Assembly (NCBI RefSeq): GCF_030247185.1
Contig: NC_080572.1
Location: 130,264,405-130,328,404 of the forward strand
Origin: Malaya genurostris
Lineage: Eukaryota > Arthropoda > Insecta > Diptera > Culicidae
DNA: 64,000 nt
Reading direction: 5' to 3'
The notes beneath the pieces are model-generated. The model was not told where the DNA came from and searched no databases. It saw only the letters and a program-made list of their open reading frames with translations. The stretch's first letter is position 1, and the number at the start of each line of letters is the position of its first letter. Of this stretch, positions 32,690 to 39,761 are shown in pieces. A program made the translations under genes and the position numbers.

Positions 32690-33150
32690 AGTTTTATGAT
32701 TTTTAGTGAAATTAACATTGCAGTACCGTTTTTAAATGTATAGTCCATTGTTATATACCACCACTCGGATACCACGTTTGAAAAAGATTCGACAAATGAA
32801 TCGATCCAATTTACGGTGATGTCGTAGTTTTTGAAACTGACCTGACAAGTTATGTGCCATGGATTGGAGCAAATGGCAACCGTATGGAACAATGTCTGAT
32901 AAAAAATGGCGGCTGGGGCAGAACTTTTCATTGCAGCGATTATTAAAAAAACTTTTACAACTTTCGAAGCATGGAGTCTTGCATTGTCATGAAGCAAAAA
33001 TACTATGCCATGAAGATCTTATTATTGCGACCCCTTTTCATGCAATGCTCTGTCCAAAAGCATTTGAGTCGCTCATAATAAATAGCGCCCAGTTGATAAG
33101 ACCACATGCACTTTTTCTGTTCTCAGGAACTTTCTTGTAGTCCATATAAA
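32690..33150 (-). pseudogene. decayed mariner transposase, C-terminal part
   Basis: On the minus strand one frame gives L-H-D-N-A-R-L-H-A-S-K-V-V-K near 32990. This is the second catalytic Asp block of mariner transposases (usually L-H-D-N-A-R-P-H). A second frame then gives Y-G-C-H-L-L-Q-S-M-A-H near 32880 and F-K-R-G-I-R near 32780, matching the region around the third Asp and the C-terminus. The usual P-Y-S-P-D-L is worn to D-I-V-P-Y, so the third Asp context is lost. Frameshifts separate the pieces. The N-terminal half was not found. Confidence 0.65.
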
Positions 33151-33967
33151 AATTCCCAAATTCGAACCACGAAAACCACTTTGTGCATGTTTGCTCAGCG
33201 TCATATTTTCGTCATTTTTCGTTTAACATAGTTTAATAAGATACTTTAACATAATAAAAATCCACTATTATTAGTAAAGCGGAAGTATTCAACAAAATTT
33301 TATTTTGTACTTGTGTTTGTGTTCTTTCATAAAGTCGAAAAACTTAAAAAATGCAAAATGCAGAGCATTTTCCTAAAATTAGTATTTTTGTTAAAAACAA
33401 AACAAACACTTTTTGATAGTTACTCTCCAATCTTCAATCATAGTGCAATAAAGAACATCAGTTGTATGTTTCAACATATCAGAAAATATTAATATAAGCC
33501 ATTCAGGAGAAAATTGATTTTTTCAAGATATAAGGAAAGTTTTTTTGTCGTGAATACTTTACTATGGGGCGCCTTTTCTAAATTTACCCTTTGAGAGAGT
33601 GATAAGTTTTTGATCGTGAATATCTCCTGTTGTATCTAATGAATCAACATAATCCTTGCGACATGCCATTGGAAATATGATCACAGTTTTATAATAAAAT
33701 TTTCAGTTGTGTGACATAATCTCAAATAGTTCAAAATTCAACTTTTCTGAAATGTTTGGTATAAACGAGTGTCAAAGAGGATAATTTATAAGGCGCGTTT
33801 GCCTTTCTCGTATTTTGAAAGCTCATAGCTCAGTGATCCGTAGAAGGATTTATATAATCTAACTACCAATAGAATCGAAAATTTTCAACTTGAACGTGTA
33901 TTACAACAACATTGAAGTTTCTTAATAGTACACTATAGAAAAACCTGTTTGATCTAACCTATGACAG

Positions 33968-34024
33968 CACCAGCCAATCAGAACGAGAGATGTCTGCATC
34001 TATACAAGAGCATCCATATAAAAG
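33968..34024 (+). promoter_or_regulatory. CCAAT and TATA boxes in copy C
   Basis: CAGCCAATCAGAACG lies about 45 bases before TATAAAAG at 34017-34024. Layout and sequence match copy A, and the downstream TTTGCTGAGCAACTGTTCCC is also shared. Confidence 0.5.
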
Positions 34025-34174
34025 TTAAATGGTTCATTTTTCCTACCATTTGCTGAGCAACTGTTCCCGAAACAAGACACACGAGTGCAACATCGAGGAC
34101 CTGTCGTCTCACCGTCTCCCGTTCTGCGAACAGGAAAGGAATTTTAGCAAGTAGTATTAGTAGCCAGTAGCAGG

Positions 34175-34318
34175 TATAAAATGAAATGTTATGTGAGAAA
34201 TAGCGTCATTTAAGTTAAAGCAGCTACTCTGAACGTACGAGACACCGTCAACACGATGGCGCCGAAAACCGGTAGAAAAGCAGCCAAAAAGTCCAGCAAG
34301 GCCTATTCAAAGCACTTT
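34175..34318 (+). pseudogene. TATA box and H2B N-terminal remnant (copy C, first)
   Basis: TATAAAA at 34175-34181 precedes ATG 34256, which reads M-A-P-K-T-G-R-K-A-A-K-K-S-S-K-A-Y before a stop at about 34318. This closely follows the insect H2B start. The H2B body is missing. Confidence 0.82.
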
Positions 34319-34715
34319 TAAGTGCTAAAGAACATCCTAAAGAACTAGATGAATTTTGTCGCTTTCCTACCATTTTCTGAGCAACTGTTGCCGAAACAAG
34401 ACACACACGAGAAGTTTAAATAATTTGCCCTGTTACTAACACATTCAATTACGAACGGCAATGCGAAAGTGGAAGTGATGATGTTGAACACATCTTTATA
34501 CTAGTATACAAATATGCCGTGCAAAACAGAGTTGCCACGTATACAGATCAATATGTATTTTTGTCGTAAATTCTTTAGTATTCGGCCGAAAACAAAAATG
34601 AACAAATTGTTAGAACAAAGGTTTCCACTTGATTTGCCCATTCTACTTTCCAGGCGTATCAGAACTGGCTAAACTTAAAGCAATCCTAAATATTTCTTTA
34701 TCACAGTGATGTGGT

Positions 34716-34731
34716 CGTCCTGAAAAGGACG
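34716..34731 (-). terminator. histone 3' stem-loop (copy C)
   Basis: On the minus strand CGTCCTTTTCAGGACG gives a perfect 6-bp stem with a TTTC loop. This is the standard histone mRNA 3' end hairpin, correctly oriented for H2A and followed by ACC. Confidence 0.85.
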
Positions 34732-34950
34732 GGGTTTTCAACACCTCGTCGTTACGGATGGCCAGCTGCAGATAGCGAGGGATGATTTTCGTTTTCTTGT
34801 TTTCACGAGCAGCGTTACCGGCTAATTCCAACATTTCGGCAGCCAAGTACTCCATCACTGCCGCCAGATAGACCTCGGCGATGGATACTGCCCCTAACTG
34901 GGAACTGCAGACCAGCACGGTTTGAGCGGGACTTTGCCTTGCCCTTATCT
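34716..34950 (-). pseudogene. histone H2A pseudogene (copy C)
   Basis: Minus strand from about 34950 gives G-K-A-K-S-R-S-N-R-A-G-L-Q-F-P-V, near-perfect H2A. A shifted G-R-I-H-R equivalent follows, then a deletion of about 15 residues (the L-L-R-K-G-N-Y-A-E-R-V segment). After that comes V-Y-L-A-A-V-M-E-Y-L-A-A-E-M-L-E-L-A-G-N and I-I-P-R-Y-L-Q-L-A-I-R-N-D-E. The C-terminal tail after N-D-E is deleted, and sequence passes to the 3' stem-loop at 34716-34731. Compared with copy A the middle is better preserved and the N-terminal loop is lost. The two copies therefore decayed independently from a more complete parent. Confidence 0.92.
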
Positions 34951-35139
34951 GTTCCTCCTGTGTGCGTGTTTCTGCGTAAAAATTCCACAAGATGCTGTTA
35001 ACAGCTAGACAGCCAATTCAGTATTACTGGCTGCCGCTCTACTAACTCTCTCTTTTATATCGTCTCACTGTTTCCCGTTCTGCGAAAAGGAAAGGAATTT
35101 TGGAAAAGGGGCTGTCCGTACACCGCTGCCAGTAACAGG

Positions 35140-35285
35140 TATAAAATGAAATATGATGTGAGAAATAGCGTCATTTAAGTTAAAGCAGCTACTCTGTACG
35201 CACGAAACACCTTCAGCACGATGGCACCGAAAACCGGTAGAAAGGCAGCCAAAAAGTTCAGCAAAGCCCATTCAAAGCACTTTTA
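35140..35285 (+). pseudogene. TATA box and H2B N-terminal remnant (copy C, second)
   Basis: TATAAAA at 35140-35146 precedes ATG 35221, reading M-A-P-K-T-G-R-K-A-A-K-K-F-S-K-A before a stop at about 35285. It lies about 270 bases from the H2A start on the opposite strand, the normal divergent H2A-H2B layout. Confidence 0.82.
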
Positions 35286-35863
35286 AAAGCTGAAGATCAT
35301 CCTAAAAAACTAGTTGAATTTTGCCGCTCTCCTACCATTTTCTGAGCAAGACACACACGAGAAGTTTAAATAATTTGCACCGTCACTAACACATTCAATT
35401 ATAAACAACAATGCGAAAGCGAAAGTGTTGATGTTGAACACATCTTTATACTACTATAGGGTCTTGTGAAAATATGCCATGCGAAACAGGGTTGCCATAT
35501 ATAAAGATTAATTTGTATTTAATTTATACCTACATATATGTTTAGTTGTCTCGTACTGAAATTTCGAGAAGAATCTGGTATCTTCGAAATTCATAGCTTC
35601 AATAAAAATAAACTACAGCAAATTAAAAAGGAATTGTTTCAAGTTTGGAATATATAGTTGTAGAATAGTAGCTGCTTAATGTAACTAATCTGTTCTTTAA
35701 TGTAGGTGCATCGCTTCAAACTCTATTAGTGCAAAAGGAGAAAGCTTGCACAATTCATACAATCAATCAACTAACTGATATTCGGAAAAGTGATGGGAGC
35801 GTGTCAGTTTTTTCGTATTCACGACATCCAGTTATGTCTCTGACATTACCCACTCGCCTTTTT

Positions 35864-36153
35864 CTTAGTGTATACATTTTCCACATTTTCCAGGTTTAAC
35901 CATTATTTGAAACATTAGTTAAAACTGCTAATCAATCACGAAATAAATAAAAATACACAAGTTAATTTTTTTTAAAGTCGTCATTTTCCGGTCCATAGCG
36001 AACGATGCATCATGTCACTTTTAGGTGGATCGAATATTCTTTCATACATTATCCAGATGGAAATATATTCAGAGACCTCAAATTATTAATAAAACATCAT
36101 CCAGCTGACGTTTACCGACGTATTTATGGTTTTTGCCAACTTTTGTATGGAGA
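35864..36153. other. remaining right-end sequence of the Transib-like element, no gene
   Basis: AT-rich sequence between copy C and the right terminal repeat. No transposase similarity was seen. It is probably interior DNA of the CACAGTG-ended element. Confidence 0.4.
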
Positions 36154-36165
36154 GGCATCACTGTG

Positions 36166-36170
36166 CGTCG
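36166..36170 (+). repeat. CGTCG target duplication, right copy
   Basis: Directly follows the terminal CACTGTG. It pairs with 23966-23970. Confidence 0.8.
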
Positions 36171-36172
36171 GT

Positions 36173-37045
36173 GCGCCAGTGAACCGGAAGCCATCCTCCA
36201 ACCGGAATCATTGGAGCGACCCAGGCATCCTGAACGGATCACGGGTATCGGAAGCGACGGTTACGGGAGAACTTCCAACGCCGGGGAATTCTTCGCTTGT
36301 GTAGGCTAGATCCTTCGTCAGGGACTAGCCGAGTAGAAGCCACAGCACCGAAGTTGAGTCGTCGGGGCGCCAGTGAACCGGAAGCTATGCTCCAACCGGA
36401 ATCACCGGATCGATCTCGGCACTCTTTCGAGTGTTCCGGTGGCGTAACATGAAAGGCCGGCGTCGGTAGAACTTCCTTCGCCGGGGAACTCTCTGTCGGT
36501 GTAGGCCAGATCCTTCACCGGGGACTAGCCGAGTAGAAGCCACAGCATCGAAGTTGAGTCGTCGGGGCGCCAGTGAACCGGAAACCACGCTCTAATCGGA
36601 ATCACAGTATCGACCTCAGCACTCATTTGAGTGTCCCGTGTTGCAAAACTCGAGATTCGGTGTCGGGAGAAACTCTTTCGTCGGGGAGCTCTCCGACGGC
36701 GTAGTCTAGATCCTTCGACGGGGATTAGATGAGTAGATTATGACGTAACTCCGGTATGGATCGTCGGGGCGCCAGTGAACCGGAATCACTGGACCGACTC
36801 AGACATCCTGCCGTTCGACCCGTTCACGGATTTCGGGAGCGTCGGTCCCTGTGAAACTTCCATCGTCGGGGAACGTTTCCGTCGGTGTAGACTAGATCCA
36901 ACGTCGGGGATTAGCCGACGTTTGTGACGTAGATCAGCCCTGGGTCGTCAAGGCGCAAGCGAACCAGACGCTGGAGCTTAGCGTCCGGAATCACCGGACC
37001 GACCTCGACATCCTCCCACAGAGTCCCACACTCTGTGCGAAAAAG
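36173..37045 (+). repeat. tandem array of about 200-bp units in the R1 3' UTR
   Basis: Units start with GCGCCAGTGAACCGGAA at 36173, 36367, 36567 and 36769, with a partial fifth at 36953 (spacing 194, 200, 202 and 184). Each contains an ACCGGAATCA stretch, a CGGGGAACTCTCCGTCGG-type stretch and GGACTAGCCGAGTAG. The same unit appears once in R1 copy b near 23245. The array ends with GCATTTCACCTTGTAAAAT at about 37046-37065. Confidence 0.9.
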
Positions 37046-37066
37046 CATTTCACCTTGTAAAATAAA

Positions 37067-37097
<31 letters not shown>

Positions 37098-37196
37098 TTT
37101 ACTCAGTTCTTCAAGCTGAGTCGAAAGGTTTATGACATTCGGCTTCGGGTAAAAAGTCGGTTTTCATAGTGATTGCTTAACCTTTCTATAACAGAA
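37067..37196 (-). repeat. Aedes-type interspersed repeat, second half
   Basis: (AC)n(AG)n, then CTCAGTTCTTCAAGCTGAGTCG, a GACATTCGGC stretch and AACCTTTCTATAACAGAAAGG. This is the minus-strand continuation of the half at 18360-18773, and it starts in the same (AC)n tract. Confidence 0.65.
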
Positions 37197-37318
37197 AGGT
37201 AAAAATTATGTTGTTGCGTTAAGTACATCAAGAGATATTCGCAATTAAGTTCTGCCCATTCTTGTACATTATAAATTTCGAAAAGGCGCCTCATAGTAGA
37301 GTAGGTCGTATTCACGAA
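37197..37318 (-). repeat. histone-derived repeat, isolated 5' end (G)
   Basis: On the minus strand it starts TTCGTGAATACGACCTACTC at 37318 and follows the first 120 bases of copies B and D to about 37197. The rest of the copy is missing. A Jockey RT fragment adjoins its outer end. Confidence 0.75.
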
Positions 37319-37319
37319 A

Positions 37320-37960
37320 AAATGGTGTATAGGATGGGACTTAGGATACTTCCTTGAGGTACACCAGCAGGAATAGTAAATCTTTCTGAGAGTGCATTAT
37401 TCAGAGAAACCTGGAATGTTCTATCTGCAAGATAATTTTTATAAGATACTTTGGAAAATTGATGGAGTTTAAACACTAGGCCATCGTGCCACACATTGGC
37501 GAATGTCTTTTCGATATCCACAATTGCCGTAGTAGTCGTTTTGGACACTGATTTGTTCTGCTAGATGACTTTGTTAATTCTTGTGAGTTGGTGGATGGTG
37601 GAACTTCCTTTCCGAAACCGAATCTGTTCTTCCAGTAATATATCCTCTTCATCTGTGAAACCAAGAATTCGCCTTTGTATTGACTTTTCAAACAGCTTGG
37701 ATAGAGCAAAGGGTAAGTTGATGGGCCGATAGCTCTTGGAAAAGGAATGATCTTTCCCCGGTTTCAAAACTGGCATAACTTTAGCTAACTTCCACATTGA
37801 AGGGAAGTAGAGAAGCTCCCAGCACCTGTTAAAACTTTTAGATAAGAACACAAATGAGCGAATACTCAAATGTTTTAACTCAATGCTGAAAGTGTTGTCG
37901 AAACCGGGAGTTTCATATTTTTGGATTTTTCACAATAGCCATCAGCTCATTCGCAGTGAC
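37320..37960 (-). pseudogene. Jockey-type RT fragment
   Basis: Minus-strand frames give K-P-G-K-D-H-S-F-S-K-S-Y-R-P-I-N near 37765, R-R-I-L-G-F-T-D-E near 37665, V-D-I-E-K-T-F-A-N-V-W near 37510 and I-P-A-G-V-P-Q-G-S-I-L near 37360. It has frameshifts, lacks the Y-A-D-D block and stops at the G fragment. It is of the same Jockey family as 17129-17504, but a longer piece. Confidence 0.8.
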
Positions 37961-38312
37961 TCTAACATTCCTCTGAAACCATCTAGTATTGAATGGCGAA
38001 CATGGTAACTTGTGCGTCTTTAGTGCTGAGTCAAATTGTGATAAATTTTGTGTGAAATAGGTGGCTTTTTGTGAAATTTTTTTTCAACTAAGCAAGTGAC
38101 TAGTTGTGCTTTAAACAGATAAGTAGAAAGTGTTTTGTAAATACTTCTATTTTGTGCTGTAAATTGTGTCAATAATCGCCGTGCGGCGATCGCTCAAACA
38201 AAGCGGCGTCGTACCGTGGTATATTGAATGCATTGTCTATTGTTTTTGCATGGTTCACTTTGCTTTGATTTCTCCCCCAGCTGTGTGTCGGGCCGGTTTG
38301 GTTTATGCATGA

Positions 38313-39755
38313 ATGATGGGTGAATGTGTGAAGTGTAATGAAAAAATAACCATATCGGATATTAGAATTGCATGTTCAGTTTGCGAGAATGGCTATCACC
38401 AGCGCTGTACTGGGCTTACGAGAGCCATGGCCGGTTGGGTTTCAGATACACCGGCGCTTTTGTTTAAATGTGCTGATTGCTTGGAAGGTGCCGCGATGGC
38501 TGATGTGATGCCAAAGGATGATGTTCTTTCGCTCATTAGTGATGTGAAGAAGGAGATGGAGAAATTCAAATCCATCACTGATTCGTTTGCTGGTGTGCGG
38601 GAGAGCATCGAGGCACACATTAATATCGCGATAGAAAAGGGAATCGATAGACTGATCAGATCTACCAATGATGCTCTGGAGAGCAAAATGGCCTGCTTAG
38701 AAAACAGTGTGGCCAGAAAGTTGGACGATTTGAAAAGTTTGTTGATTTTGAACAATCAGCAAAATAATAATGATTTGGTTGTAATGAATAGAAAGAAAAT
38801 TGTTGCAAATAGAAAGACTCATTCGGAGTCGGATGGAAATCCCAGACGAAAGAGAAAAGTTATTTCAAATACTGATGATGAACCGCTTGATAATAATATT
38901 GTTAATGAAGGTAACGACGAAGTATTTGATAGAAACAACAAAAAGTCATACGCGGACGTTCTATCTGGGAAATTTTCTAGAAAAAGAACGAAAAGCAATA
39001 GAAATCGTAAGACTCGCTCGGTTATTATGATCAAACCTGTCGAGTCTTCGCAAACGAGCGATGACACGAGAAAGGTTTTGAAGGGTAAGTTAGATCCAAG
39101 AACACATAAAATTAGTAATTTTAAAAATGGTAAAGATGGCTCGATTATTGTTGAGTGCGCAGCAGGAGAGGACATTCAATCAGTGAAAGAAAACATTGAA
39201 AGTAATTTAGGAACTGAATACAATGCTGTTATACCCAAGCCCGGGAAACCAAAACTGAAAATAGTGGGGATGAGTGATCGATATTCCTCTGATGTATTTA
39301 TTGACCTATTGAAAAGTCAAAATCAGGAAATTTCGATTGAAGATGTAAAAGTTGTTGCTGACTTTGAGAATCCACGCTTCAAATATAACAAATATAGTGT
39401 TATAATTGAGGTTAATAAGAATACTTATTCCAGCTTGATGGCAGCCGGCAAGGTTTGCGTCGGCTGGGATAGGTGTTCGGTTTTCGAGTCGTTTAACGTA
39501 TTGCGCTGTTTCAGGTGTGGTGAGTTTGGTCACAAGAGCACCGAATGTTTAAACAGTGAAAATTGTTCCAAATGTAATTCCGCACATAGAACATCTGAGT
39601 GTTCTTCAACTGAATTCAAATGCGTTAATTGTCTGAAAATGAACAAAGAAAGGAAATTGAATTTAGACATTCACCATCCAGCATTTAGTAAGCAGTGTCC
39701 TGTATATCTGAGATTGCTTGAAACGAAAAAGAACAACATTATGTCAATGGAATAG
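38313..39755 (+). CDS. CR1-like LINE ORF1 protein (PHD finger and CCHC knuckles)
   Basis: 480 residues, starting at the first of two adjacent ATGs. Residues 5-52 form a PHD-type zinc finger (C-V-K-C, C-S-V-C, H-Q-R-C, C-A-D-C). A predicted helical stretch follows around 70-150, then a basic, low-complexity region to about 250. An RNA-binding gag-like part ends with the CCHC knuckle C-F-R-C-G-E-F-G-H-K-S-T-E-C near residue 400, a second cysteine group C-S-K-C-N-S-A-H-R-T-S-E-C, and C-V-N-C. Such proteins bind LINE RNA and form the particle with ORF2. No break was seen. It ends at UAG 39753, and the reading frame continues open into ORF2. Confidence 0.9.
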   Translation: MMGECVKCNEKITISDIRIACSVCENGYHQRCTGLTRAMAGWVSDTPALLFKCADCLEGAAMADVMPKDDVLSLISDVKKEMEKFKSITDSFAGVRESIEAHINIAIEKGIDRLIRSTNDALESKMACLENSVARKLDDLKSLLILNNQQNNNDLVVMNRKKIVANRKTHSESDGNPRRKRKVISNTDDEPLDNNIVNEGNDEVFDRNNKKSYADVLSGKFSRKRTKSNRNRKTRSVIMIKPVESSQTSDDTRKVLKGKLDPRTHKISNFKNGKDGSIIVECAAGEDIQSVKENIESNLGTEYNAVIPKPGKPKLKIVGMSDRYSSDVFIDLLKSQNQEISIEDVKVVADFENPRFKYNKYSVIIEVNKNTYSSLMAAGKVCVGWDRCSVFESFNVLRCFRCGEFGHKSTECLNSENCSKCNSAHRTSECSSTEFKCVNCLKMNKERKLNLDIHHPAFSKQCPVYLRLLETKKNNIMSME

Positions 39756-39761
39756 CAACTA
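39753..39761 (+). promoter_or_regulatory. UAG CAA CUA: candidate leaky stop between ORF1 and ORF2
   Basis: The ORF1 stop TAG is followed by CAACTA. This fits the CARYYA context known from tobamovirus-type stop readthrough. ORF2 follows in the same frame with no further stop, and its first codons after the stop have no ATG. Readthrough would yield an ORF1-ORF2 fusion at low level. Whether it happens is inference. Confidence 0.6.

Larger units (their letters stand above)
33547..35863 (+). repeat. histone-derived repeat, copy C
   Basis: Starts GTCGTGAATAC at 33547 with a six-base gap in the first motif. TCGTATTCACGAC lies at 35813-35825, followed by the conserved flank. Inside are CCAAT and TATA at 33972-34024, TATA 34175 with an H2B start at 34256, H2A on the minus strand at 34716-34950, TATA 35140 with an H2B start at 35221, then the conserved CGTCACTAACACATTCAATT block. 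The segments 34105-34520 and 35065-35475 are direct repeats of each other around H2A, so the copy contains an internal duplication that copy A shares in part. Confidence 0.78.
23971..36165. mobile_element. Transib-like DNA element with nested insertions
   Basis: Termini are 12-bp perfect inverted repeats: CACAGTGATGCC at 23971-23982 and its inverse complement at 36154-36165. A 5-bp duplication, CGTCG, flanks them. Transib transposons (the RAG1-related superfamily) are known for CACWRTG-type ends and GC-rich 5-bp duplications of CGNCG type. The unit it broke reads through cleanly when it is removed. Its own DNA appears to be only a few hundred bases at the two ends. The rest is nested material (24063-24990 repeat, BEL, mariner relic, histone-repeat copy C). 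No transposase frame was seen inside. Confidence 0.7.
18774..37066 (+). mobile_element. R1-clade LINE (copy a), inserted in (AC)n and expanded by nested insertions
   Basis: The 5' junction is (AC)n followed by GGGGCAGCAAGG at about 18774. The 3' end, GCATTTCACCTTGTAAAATAAA, meets (AC)n again at about 37066. Its own sequence is in three parts: 18774-20453, 23511-23970 and 36166-37066. The gaps are a second R1 copy (20454-23510) and a Transib-like element with its contents (23971-36165). Both ends meeting (AC)n, and the two halves of one host repeat outside, support a single insertion. R1-clade families with microsatellite targets (Waldo, Mino) are known in dipterans. This family may be one of them. 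Confidence 0.65.
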
